Positions 6,638 to 13,412 of a stretch of 14,453 bases of DNA are shown piece by piece. The notes under the pieces are model-generated. The model was given only the letters and a program-made list of their open reading frames with translations, ran no database searches and was not told the DNA's origin. Each line of letters opens with the position of its first letter. The first letter of the stretch is position 1. The position numbers and the translations under genes were made by a program. Origin of the DNA: GWA1-39-11 sp964360265 (lineage in GTDB: Bacteria; Patescibacteriota; Microgenomatia; Levybacterales; GWA1-39-11); contig CAYHUY010000021.1 in NCBI GenBank assembly GCA_964360265.1, positions 1 through 14,453 on the forward strand, given 5' to 3'.

Positions 6638-8254
6638 ATGCTTGAGTTATTGTTTCATGCTACATCCCTTCTGTTCTTTCTGTCTATTATCCTGAATGGG
6701 TTATTGTGGATTAGGTTGTGGGAAACTCGCGATTATCAATGGCGAAGAGTATTGATTTATCTGAAAGACACAAATGGCGGCAGAAACATTCTTTTTGGAC
6801 CAACGAGTTCTATCAAATGGTTTCTAATTTTACTCTACTCGACTACGATATTTATAAACGGATTTGACGCATACTATCACTTATTGGTTTTTCTGTTCTA
6901 TTTATTAGTGATTGTTGACCATATAAGAAAGGCGTATCTCGGAATATATTTATTCCCCACAGCATCAATATATGCGATTGCAATTTGCGGTATTGCCATG
7001 ACATTTGCGATTATCTTGTTTGTCTTCTCACCTCTCGATCGTTATTTTTGGATATTGATTCTCGATAAGTCTTTTCCCTTAATTATCGCTTCTTTAATAA
7101 GTATTTCATCTGCGTTCTTTGATTTTGGTACCGATATGGTAATTAATAAAGCTTTAAAAAAAATACGAAGACATAAGAATCTACTCTCGATTGCTATTAT
7201 TGGTAGTTACGGTATGGGTACAACAAAAGAATTTATTTCGCAAATACTCAAAGCAAAATATAATATTCTTGAAGCAAAGACATCATTTAGTAATGCTGCC
7301 GAAATAGCACGAACTATCAATTCAGGATTAAATCCCAAGAAGCAAATATTTGTAGCGGCCATGGAGGATAATAAATTTGGAGATATAAGGGAAATGAGTA
7401 ATATCGCTATACCTAAAATTATAGTTGTCTCTGGAATCAATAACGGAAATATTTCTATGTTTGGAAGCATGGACAGAATTCTTAGGTCAAAGCTTGAAGC
7501 TATTGAATCATTACCAAAAGATGGACTTGTACTCTTTAACGGTAACAGTGAGTATTCAAGAGCGCTTTTTAAAAGGAGTAAAAAAAAGAAATTTATCTAC
7601 TCAAGTTTTCCAACACAAGTTCGCGAATCCGATATAATTGCAGAAAATGTGAAAGAGAATAAGCTTACAATGTCTTTTACAATAATGGTTTTGGGTAAAA
7701 AATATAAAATAGACAGAATGAAGTTGATCGGCAAGCAAAACGTTGAGAGCCTGCTTCCTGCAATATTTATAGGCCTGTATCTTGGGATAGATTTTTCTAC
7801 AATAAGAAATACTATAAGAGCTTTAAGACCGCTTCTTGGTACCATGGATCCTAATCTTGCCGCAACAGGCGCCGTTTTAATTAATGATACATATAACGTT
7901 AACCTTAATTCCCTTGAGCAAGCACTTCTGTATATGAAATTGTACAAAGGTAAAAAAGTATTGGTTATGGAGCCTGTTACGGAGTTAGGTAAGATCGCAA
8001 GTTTTGAGCATATTCGCATTGGGGAAAAAATTGGAGAGGCATGTGATTATCTCTTGTTAACAAATAACAATTATAAACGGTCAATTTTAAAGGGCGTAAA
8101 GAGCGTAAATGGCAATTGTCAGGTTTATACTTTACCGCCTGTTGGAATTTCCGATTTTGTGAACAAAAATTGCAAAAGAGAAGATGTAGTGGTCTTTGAA
8201 GGAAGAGAAGCAGGGAGGTCTTTAAGGCTTGTTGATTTTGATCCAGTCTATTAA
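6638..8254 (+). CDS. Membrane-fused MurF-like protein with degenerate ATP site
   Basis: 538 residues from ATG 6638; a GTG at 6629 is an alternative. Residues 1 to about 160 hold roughly five hydrophobic helices, replacing the soluble UDP-substrate-binding domain 1 of MurF. The rest follows MurF: a GSYGxxTTKE loop (189-198), a segment aligning to GEAH-FGS (SGINNGNISMFGS, 265-277), NDTYNVNLNS (416-425), LEQAL, and a terminal FEGREAGRSLRL. The lysine of the GKTT loop is Met193, followed by Gly194; the EMG glutamate aligns with Ala241; the conserved His aligns with Asn271. All are needed for ATP, Mg or substrate handling in MurF, so D-Ala-D-Ala ligase activity looks lost. I infer a membrane scaffold or regulator of the precursor pathway, next to mraY. 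No frameshift explains the changes: the frame stays open and similarity continues on both sides. It starts 14 nt after glmU-like without a clear ribosome binding site. Confidence 0.8.
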   Translation: MLELLFHATSLLFFLSIILNGLLWIRLWETRDYQWRRVLIYLKDTNGGRNILFGPTSSIKWFLILLYSTTIFINGFDAYYHLLVFLFYLLVIVDHIRKAYLGIYLFPTASIYAIAICGIAMTFAIILFVFSPLDRYFWILILDKSFPLIIASLISISSAFFDFGTDMVINKALKKIRRHKNLLSIAIIGSYGMGTTKEFISQILKAKYNILEAKTSFSNAAEIARTINSGLNPKKQIFVAAMEDNKFGDIREMSNIAIPKIIVVSGINNGNISMFGSMDRILRSKLEAIESLPKDGLVLFNGNSEYSRALFKRSKKKKFIYSSFPTQVRESDIIAENVKENKLTMSFTIMVLGKKYKIDRMKLIGKQNVESLLPAIFIGLYLGIDFSTIRNTIRALRPLLGTMDPNLAATGAVLINDTYNVNLNSLEQALLYMKLYKGKKVLVMEPVTELGKIASFEHIRIGEKIGEACDYLLLTNNNYKRSILKGVKSVNGNCQVYTLPPVGISDFVNKNCKREDVVVFEGREAGRSLRLVDFDPVY

Positions 8255-8267
8255 AAGGTGTTTTTTT

Positions 8268-8296
8268 TTGAAATAAAAGATTGCGGTTGCTATAAT
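8268..8296 (+). promoter_or_regulatory. Sigma-70-type promoter upstream of mraY
   Basis: The -35 box TTGAAA (8268-8273, 5 of 6 consensus) and -10 box TATAAT (8291-8296, perfect) are separated by 17 nt, with a TG extension at 8288-8289. Transcription would start near 8303 and give a leader of about 70 nt. A short dyad ATGAG-g-CTCAT at 8317-8327 lies just inside the leader and could be an operator, though it may be chance. This is the best promoter in the window and would drive mraY-ftsW-murG-ftsQ. It sits in the 118-nt gap after the murF-like gene. Confidence 0.75.
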
Positions 8297-8372
8297 AGCA
8301 TATTGACCAATTGTTCATGAGGCTCATTTAACACATGGTTCTCAGAATATTTCTAAATTTGGAACGAATTTC

Positions 8373-9380
8373 ATGGAACAAATTTTTGGATTTTCGATTC
8401 TCTCCCTTTTCATAACGGGAATTTTACTGCTACCTTTCATAGATTTTCTTTATAAAATTAAACTTCAGAAGCAAAATAGCCACCACCGCGATGTTTTCAA
8501 CAAAAACGTAAGATTACTAGATAAACTTTCGGCTTGGAAAGTAGGTACGCCATTTGGTGGCGGGCTTTTAGTCATCTTAGTCGTTACTCTTCTAAGTCTT
8601 TGGACATATGGTTTACTTGGGGTAGATGTCAAATTTTGGGAATTGTTTGTTTTACTTTTTACATTCATTGGTTTTGGGGCCTTGGGACTCTATGATGATT
8701 TAAGGAAAATATTCAACGCGCGCTCTGGCGTGTTCGGACTGAAGCTGATTCATAAATTCGCAATTCAGTGGATCCTCGCACTAATTATAGGGGCCGTGAT
8801 GTACTTTCAGCTTGGATACTCATTCGTTTACGTTCATTGGTTTGGAGAAATACCGCTTGGAATTATTTACATTTTTTTTGCAGCCTTTGTTATAGTATCA
8901 TTTACTAATGCAGTAAATCTTTCGGATGGTTTGGACGGCCTTGCGACTGGCCTTCTCGTTATTTGTCTTTTTGCATTTTTGGCAATTTCAGGTTCAACTC
9001 TCGATCGTTTTCTTTCTCTCTTCATAGCAATACTCCTTGGAAGCACGTTGGCGTTTCTTTACTTTAATATATACAAAGCACGGCTTTGGCTTGGAGACGT
9101 AGGGGCACTTTCACTTGGCGCGGTTTTAGCAGTAATTGGGCTTCTGACTGGAAAACCTATATCAATCGCACTAATAGGGGGCGTATTTGTTCTTGAAATT
9201 GGTTCTACTCTTCTTCAAATTTTATCGCGTCAGTTCTTGAACAGGCGAATATTTCCGGCCACTCCAATTCATGTTTATTTTATCAAACGTGGCTGGGAAG
9301 AGCCCAAAGTTGTAATGCGCGCATGGTTACTAGGTATGATATTTGCGCTTCTCGGACTATATATCGCCTTCCTTAGATAG
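8373..9380 (+). CDS. mraY: Phospho-N-acetylmuramoyl-pentapeptide transferase MraY
   Basis: 335 residues with about ten membrane helices; it transfers phospho-MurNAc-peptide from UDP to undecaprenyl phosphate to form lipid I at the inner face of the membrane. Recognised landmarks: GTPFGGG (cf. GTPTMGG) near residue 58, Y-D108-D109 of the DD motif, NAVNLSDGLDGLATG with N179, N182, D185 and D188, and WLGDVGALSLG with D242 of the GD-G motif. The C-terminal cytoplasmic loop has TPIH300-V-Y-FIKRGWEEPKVVMRAW, where canonical MraY has HHHFE; only the first histidine remains. The downstream GWEEPKVV block confirms the alignment and argues against a WecA-type enzyme. Start ATG is 70 nt after the predicted transcription start. 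Only a weak GGAACGA lies upstream as a ribosome binding site. Confidence 0.93.
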   Translation: MEQIFGFSILSLFITGILLLPFIDFLYKIKLQKQNSHHRDVFNKNVRLLDKLSAWKVGTPFGGGLLVILVVTLLSLWTYGLLGVDVKFWELFVLLFTFIGFGALGLYDDLRKIFNARSGVFGLKLIHKFAIQWILALIIGAVMYFQLGYSFVYVHWFGEIPLGIIYIFFAAFVIVSFTNAVNLSDGLDGLATGLLVICLFAFLAISGSTLDRFLSLFIAILLGSTLAFLYFNIYKARLWLGDVGALSLGAVLAVIGLLTGKPISIALIGGVFVLEIGSTLLQILSRQFLNRRIFPATPIHVYFIKRGWEEPKVVMRAWLLGMIFALLGLYIAFLR

Positions 9381-9418
9381 ATGTTTAAATAAATACCGAT
9401 ATTAATATTAATCAGCTT

Positions 9419-10489
9419 ATGACAAAACCTGCAATTTTTCTTTTTGCGACAGGAACACTTCTTTCACTTCTTGGCATTTTTATCTTATATGAAAGTTCAA
9501 CGTACTTTGCATTACTTTCAGTAGGAGATAAATATTACTTTTTTAAAAATCAACTTGTATGGTTTGCCATTGGAATTGCGGGTTGTATTCTTGCCGCAAA
9601 GATAAATTATAAAAATTATTATAAATTTGCTCTCCCGTTGTTAATTTTATCTCTTTTTCTACTTTTACTTGTTTTTTTACCGGGAATTGGACTAGAACTA
9701 AAAGGAGCACATAGGTGGATAAATCTTGGGTTTATGACGGTACAGCCATCGGAAATTCTTAAAATCACATTGACGGTCTATCTTGCGGCCTGGCTTTCGG
9801 AAAAAGAGAGCGGAAGACTTCTTGCATTCCTAATGCTTATTGGAGCAAGCGTAATTCTTGTTTTGTTAGAGCCTGACATGGGTACGGCTTTTATAATAGG
9901 GGCAACAGCAACCGCAGTCTATTTTTTATCAGGAGCCCCTTTTCGCGATTTAATTTTTATTTTTTTATTAATATTGGTTGCGGGCGCTGGTCTTATAAGG
10001 CTTGAGCCGTATAGAGCTGAAAGACTTCTTGCGTTTCAAAATTTTAATGAAAAAGATATAGGTTCTGCATCTTATCACGTCAAGCAGATTCTTGTTGCGC
10101 TGGGATCAGGAGGAATTACAGGACTTGGTTTTGGGAATTCAATTCAGAAATATGCATATCTTCCCGAATCCACCACCGATTCAATATTTTCAATATTTGC
10201 AGAAGAGGCAGGGTTTATTGGAGCAGCACTATTGGTGTCATTGTTTATAGTTCTTGCTTTTTTGGGATTCATGATTTCTGCCGCGGCTCCTGACCTTTTT
10301 GGAAGGTTATTGGCAGCGGGTTTGATTACCTTCATAAGCATACAGGCATTTGTAAATATGGCTTCGCAAGTAGTTTTAATTCCCTTGACAGGGGTTCCAT
10401 TGCCATTCATTTCATACGGAGGGTCATCGCTTGTAATAAATCTTATATCGGTAGGAATATTACTTAATATTGCAAGCATAAAAAAATGA
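9419..10489 (+). CDS. ftsW: Peptidoglycan glycosyltransferase FtsW (SEDS family)
   Basis: 356 residues, about ten membrane helices. SEDS glycosyltransferase that polymerises lipid II at the septum together with the class B PBP FtsI encoded upstream. Signatures: KGAHRWINLGFMTVQPSE (94-111), LLEPDMGTA, the extracellular LPESTTD254SIFSIFAEEAGF with the catalytic aspartate, and a C-terminal GVPLPFISYGGSSL. RodA is the alternative; the position between mraY and murG favours FtsW. A 38-nt gap separates it from mraY and holds no Shine-Dalgarno; a TAATAT box (9403-9408) ends 10 nt before the ATG, so a near-leaderless transcript is possible. The TGA overlaps the murG ATG (ATGA at 10486-10489). Confidence 0.93.
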   Translation: MTKPAIFLFATGTLLSLLGIFILYESSTYFALLSVGDKYYFFKNQLVWFAIGIAGCILAAKINYKNYYKFALPLLILSLFLLLLVFLPGIGLELKGAHRWINLGFMTVQPSEILKITLTVYLAAWLSEKESGRLLAFLMLIGASVILVLLEPDMGTAFIIGATATAVYFLSGAPFRDLIFIFLLILVAGAGLIRLEPYRAERLLAFQNFNEKDIGSASYHVKQILVALGSGGITGLGFGNSIQKYAYLPESTTDSIFSIFAEEAGFIGAALLVSLFIVLAFLGFMISAAAPDLFGRLLAAGLITFISIQAFVNMASQVVLIPLTGVPLPFISYGGSSLVINLISVGILLNIASIKK

Positions 10490-11601
10490 GAATTATTGTC
10501 AGTGGCGGCCATTTTTCACCGGCCCATTCATTAATAAGGGAGTTAAAGAAAAGAGGCCACGAAGTTGCTCTTGCAGGAAGGAAATATACATTTGAGGGAG
10601 ACAATGTGGAATCTCTTGAGTACCAAATAGCAAAAAAAGAAAATATTCTTTTTTTTGAAATCAAAACTGGCAGGATTCAAAGGAAGTTTTCAAGGCATAC
10701 CATATCCTCGTTTTTGAAGGTACCACTGGGCTTATTAAATTCAATTAGTGTTATTTCAAAATTTAAACCCGATATTGTAATTACGTTCGGAGGATATATT
10801 GGATTTGTAGTATCCTATGCTTCATTTTTGAAGAAAATCCCTGTTATTTTACATGAGCAAACACAAAGAGCCGGTCTTTCAGCCAAGCTCATTAGCGTAA
10901 TTGCCAAAAAAGTTTGCATTTCATTTGAGAGTTCAAGAAGCTACTTTCCTTCCAAAAAAGTTGTCTTTACTGGAGTTCCAATAAGGGAAGAAATTTATAC
11001 GATTAAGGAGTCAATAAATGTTGAATTAGGATATCCTGTAATTTACATTACTGGTGGAAGTTCAGGGTCTCATTTTATAAATTCATTAGTATTTAAAGTC
11101 CTGGACGCGCTTGTTGCAAAGTTTGTCATCATACATCAGACGGGAGATAGTCAGAAGTATGATGATTTTAATATTCTAAACAAAAAGCGTGAAAGTTTGA
11201 ACCAGGAAGCAAAAAAAAGGTACATCTTAAGAAAATTTATTTATCCAGACGAGATTGGTTATGTTCTGAATACGGCGGATCTTGTGGTCGCAAGATCAGG
11301 AATAAATACGGTAGTGGAGTTATTGTCTTGTGGTGCGACTTCTTTTTTGATACCCCTTTCACATGGGCAGCAAGGTGAGCAGCTTCAGAACGCAAAGTTA
11401 ATTAACGAGGCGGGGATTGGAGAGTACATGGAAGAAAGGTATATTACGCCAAATAAGTTCATTGAAAAGATAAAGGAAATGGCAAAAAATATAAAAAAGT
11501 ATGAAAAATATAAGAAGGAAGCAAGGAGGTATGTCGTACTAGATGCAACTCAAAGAATAGTTAGAATGGCAGAGGAGGCATATGATGAAAAGACGGGGTA
11601 A
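10486..11601 (+). CDS. murG: Lipid I N-acetylglucosaminyltransferase MurG
   Basis: 371 residues, GT-B fold; adds GlcNAc from UDP-GlcNAc to lipid I to give lipid II on the cytoplasmic membrane face. Seen: N-terminal SGGHFSP with H9 matching the conserved His, FGGYIGFVVSYAS, LHEQTQRAGLSAK (the HEQN motif has T for N), VFTGVPIREE, GGSSGSHFIN at the start of the C-terminal domain, and RSGINTVVELLSCG with the donor-binding glutamate, then GEQLQNAKL. The first glycine loop is shortened: GGTGGH becomes GGH, about three residues missing. I recall similar shortened loops in CPR MurG proteins, so this is probably a lineage trait rather than damage. Start is the ATG overlapping the ftsW stop; its end overlaps the ftsQ-like gene by about 17-20 nt. 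Confidence 0.92.
   Translation: MRIIVSGGHFSPAHSLIRELKKRGHEVALAGRKYTFEGDNVESLEYQIAKKENILFFEIKTGRIQRKFSRHTISSFLKVPLGLLNSISVISKFKPDIVITFGGYIGFVVSYASFLKKIPVILHEQTQRAGLSAKLISVIAKKVCISFESSRSYFPSKKVVFTGVPIREEIYTIKESINVELGYPVIYITGGSSGSHFINSLVFKVLDALVAKFVIIHQTGDSQKYDDFNILNKKRESLNQEAKKRYILRKFIYPDEIGYVLNTADLVVARSGINTVVELLSCGATSFLIPLSHGQQGEQLQNAKLINEAGIGEYMEERYITPNKFIEKIKEMAKNIKKYEKYKKEARRYVVLDATQRIVRMAEEAYDEKTG
11573..11578 (+). promoter_or_regulatory. Strong ribosome binding site for the ftsQ-like gene
   Basis: AGGAGG within the end of murG. Two consecutive ATG codons follow at 11582 (spacing 3 nt) and 11585 (spacing 6 nt). The second has the better spacing, so it is the likelier start. It is one of the few clear Shine-Dalgarno sequences in the window. 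Confidence 0.7.
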
Positions 11602-12004
11602 ACGGAAAATTAAAAAATCAATACTTGCAGTATTTTTTGGACTGTTAGTGGTAATGGTTGCAGCATTGGTCTTTTATTTTTCTAAATCATTTGTGGATGT
11701 TTTAAACAAATTTGCCGTAGAGTCATCTGATCCAATAGTGAAACCCTTAGGAAGTTTTACGAGTCAGGAAAATATTGAGACGTTACTTGACGACAAAAAT
11801 ATAATATTTGAATCAATTGATGCAACAGGCTCGGCTATAATAGTTGTAAAAATAAAAGGGGGTCCTCGTGTATTTTTTTCTAAAACCCGTGATGCATCGT
11901 GGCAGGTAAATTCCTTACAATTAATATTATCAAAACTTACAATTGATAATAAGAAGCCAAATCTTATTGATTTAAGATCTGATCGTCCTATTGTAAAATT
12001 TTGA
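11585..12004 (+). CDS. ftsQ: Short FtsQ-like division protein lacking POTRA
   Basis: 139 residues from the second ATG, chosen from AGGAGG spacing; one residue longer from 11582. A basic N-terminus (KRRGKRKIKK) precedes one membrane helix (about 13-33), then about 105 residues outside. The C-terminal part, with SWQVNSLQLILSKLTI and the closing LIDLRSDRPIVKF, resembles the end of the FtsQ beta domain. Normal FtsQ proteins have about 240-280 residues and a POTRA domain after the membrane helix; here about 60 residues of weak similarity lie between helix and beta-domain end, too few for POTRA plus beta. FtsQ links FtsL/FtsB to FtsW-FtsI. The call depends on topology, the terminal motif and the murG-ftsQ-ftsA context. 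It overlaps the end of murG and lies 22 nt before ftsA. Confidence 0.68.
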   Translation: MKRRGKRKIKKSILAVFFGLLVVMVAALVFYFSKSFVDVLNKFAVESSDPIVKPLGSFTSQENIETLLDDKNIIFESIDATGSAIIVVKIKGGPRVFFSKTRDASWQVNSLQLILSKLTIDNKKPNLIDLRSDRPIVKF

Positions 12005-12011
12005 GCCTTAA

Positions 12012-12017
12012 TATACT
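12012..12017 (+). promoter_or_regulatory. Possible -10 box before ftsA
   Basis: TATACT ends 9 nt before the ftsA ATG; a TTGTAA lies at 11991-11996, 15 nt upstream, which is short for a -35. There is no Shine-Dalgarno sequence in the 22-nt gap. If used, the transcript leader would be only about 3 nt. AT-rich DNA makes this weak evidence. Confidence 0.3.
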
Positions 12018-12026
12018 ATAGTAAAT

Positions 12027-13319
12027 ATGGCAAACTCCAAGATTGTAGTGGGTGTGGATATTGGATCATCAAAAATAGCAACCGTAATTGGGCAATTACA
12101 GGAGGATTCGGTTAATATTCTTGGTGTTGCGGAATCTGCCTCAAGGGGAATTAAAAGAGGACAGATAGTCGATATAGAAGAGGCAGCTTCATCAATAAAT
12201 ACTTCACTTGATGCAGCAGAACGAATGGCGGGATATTCTGTAGATTCCGTCTTTGTTTCCATGAGTGGAGTCCATATAGTGAGTCAAAATTCCAAGGGAA
12301 TTGTTGCAATTTCTGCGTCAAATCAAGAAATATCCGCAGGGGATTTGGATCGAGTGCTTGAGGCAGCAGGTGCCATTTCGATTCCATCATCAACCGTAAT
12401 TCTTCATGTTTTACCAAAAACATTTACGGTGGACGGAGAGACGGGGATTCGTGATCCGATAGGAATGACAGGAGTAAGACTTGAGGTAGATACACATATA
12501 ATTACAGCCAATGCTGTGTCGGTTAAGAATATTCAAAAAGTTCTTGAACAAGATGCGGGTGTGAATGTGGCCTCGGTTGTGTTTGCAGGACTTGCTTCAT
12601 CTCTTTCGGCCTTAACAGAGACAGAAAAAGAACTTGGAGTAATTATGATCGATATAGGAGCAGGAGTTACTAATATTTGTATTTACGTTGACGGGGCACT
12701 GTCTTATTCGAGCGTTATTCCGATCGGCGCTCGACATATCACAAACGATTTAGCAATAGGGTTAAGGATTTCTCTTGAATCAGCAGAAAAAATTAAGCTG
12801 CACTTATCTAATAAATATGTAAAGAAAGGAAGGTTTCAGGAAGAAAAAAGTCAAGAGGAACCACAGGACGAGATGGATCTTGCAGGCTTAAGGCTTGTTG
12901 AAGACCTTAAAAAGGTTTCACAGAAGACTTTGATTGACGGCATTATAAAGCCTAGATTAAATGAATTATTTACCATGGTAGGTATTGAGCTTAAAAAAAG
13001 TGGATTTGCAACTCAGACGCCGGCGGGAGTTGTAATTACCGGAGGAGGAGCAAAAACAGCAGGGGCGCAAGAGTGTGCTAAGCGTATGCTTTCAATGCCG
13101 GTGAGGGTGGGTTTGCCAACAAACATAACCGGTTTAATTGATGATGTTGAGAATCCAACGTTTGCCACGGCTGTTGGACTTTTAATTTACGCAAACAGCT
13201 TCAAATCGGAGAAAGAGCAAGGATATCTTGCCGGACTATCGAGTTTTTTAAATTTTAAATTCACGAACGGACTTTTTTCCTCATTTAGAAAATTTATCAA
13301 AACTTTCACTCCCAAATGA
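12027..13319 (+). CDS. ftsA: Cell division protein FtsA
   Basis: 430 residues, actin-like ATPase that tethers FtsZ to the membrane. Phosphate-binding loops are visible: VGVDIGSSKIATVIG (8-22), MIDIGAGVTN (phosphate 2), and VVITGGGAKTAG (adenosine). The FtsA-specific 1C domain replaces actin subdomain 1B (about residues 85-165, including SMSGVHIVSQNSKG and HVLPKTFTVDG). The C-terminus ends with a basic amphipathic stretch (FSSFRKFIKTFTPK), fitting the membrane-targeting helix, preceded by a variable linker. An acidic insertion rich in E and Q at about 270-285 is within normal variation. No Shine-Dalgarno precedes the ATG. Located directly upstream of ftsZ, as is usual. Confidence 0.96.
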   Translation: MANSKIVVGVDIGSSKIATVIGQLQEDSVNILGVAESASRGIKRGQIVDIEEAASSINTSLDAAERMAGYSVDSVFVSMSGVHIVSQNSKGIVAISASNQEISAGDLDRVLEAAGAISIPSSTVILHVLPKTFTVDGETGIRDPIGMTGVRLEVDTHIITANAVSVKNIQKVLEQDAGVNVASVVFAGLASSLSALTETEKELGVIMIDIGAGVTNICIYVDGALSYSSVIPIGARHITNDLAIGLRISLESAEKIKLHLSNKYVKKGRFQEEKSQEEPQDEMDLAGLRLVEDLKKVSQKTLIDGIIKPRLNELFTMVGIELKKSGFATQTPAGVVITGGGAKTAGAQECAKRMLSMPVRVGLPTNITGLIDDVENPTFATAVGLLIYANSFKSEKEQGYLAGLSSFLNFKFTNGLFSSFRKFIKTFTPK

Positions 13320-13342
13320 ATTTTTCAGTCCCCGGGGAAACC

Positions 13343-13371
13343 TTGCAATAGTATTTTTTTTGTGTTAGGAT
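13343..13371 (+). promoter_or_regulatory. Promoter candidate in the ftsA-ftsZ gap
   Basis: TTGCAA (13343-13348) and TAGGAT (13366-13371) are 17 nt apart, with TG at 13363-13364 just before the -10. Each hexamer has 4 of 6 consensus bases. Initiation near 13378 would start the transcript at the palindrome in the ftsZ leader. A second -10-like box, TATAAA at 13401-13406, would instead give a leaderless ftsZ transcript starting near 13413. Confidence 0.4.
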
Positions 13372-13376
13372 TTGCT

Positions 13377-13400
13377 TGTCCTGAGCTTGCCGAAGGGACA
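13377..13400. repeat. Palindromic repeat TGTCC...GGACA in the ftsZ leader
   Basis: The outer arms TGTCC (13377-13381) and GGACA (13396-13400) pair, with an inner CTT-gccg-AAG hairpin (13386-13395) and a 4-nt bulge on the 5' side. The core CTGAGCTTGCCGAAGG closely resembles a short repeat (CCTGAGCTTGTCGAAGG type) that I recall as scattered through many bacterial genomes. It lies between promoter candidate and ftsZ start, so it may be mRNA structure in the leader or a passive interspersed repeat. It is not followed by a T-run, so it is not an intrinsic terminator. Confidence 0.65.
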
Positions 13401-13412
13401 TATAAATGACGT

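Noticed and set aside
7202..7228. Frameshift or sequencing error explaining the altered ATP loop of the MurF-like protein
   Set aside because: The frame gives MurF-like residues on both sides (GSYG and TTKE) without an indel, and other catalytic positions are also changed.
8261..8269. Run of nine T as an intrinsic terminator after the murF-like gene
   Set aside because: No stem-loop precedes it; it overlaps the -35 region of the mraY promoter.
7597..8327. Open frames on the minus strand opposite the murF-like gene
   Set aside because: They lie antisense to a frame with clear MurF family motifs, show no recognisable domains, and have no promoter or ribosome binding site; they are shadows.
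11836..11841. TATAAT inside the ftsQ-like gene as a promoter for ftsA
   Set aside because: There is no TG extension and no -35 at suitable spacing; a chance match in AT-rich coding sequence is likelier.
13329..13338. TCCCCGGGGA palindrome after ftsA as a terminator
   Set aside because: It has no loop and the T-run lies about 16 nt downstream, so it cannot act as a standard terminator; it may be chance.
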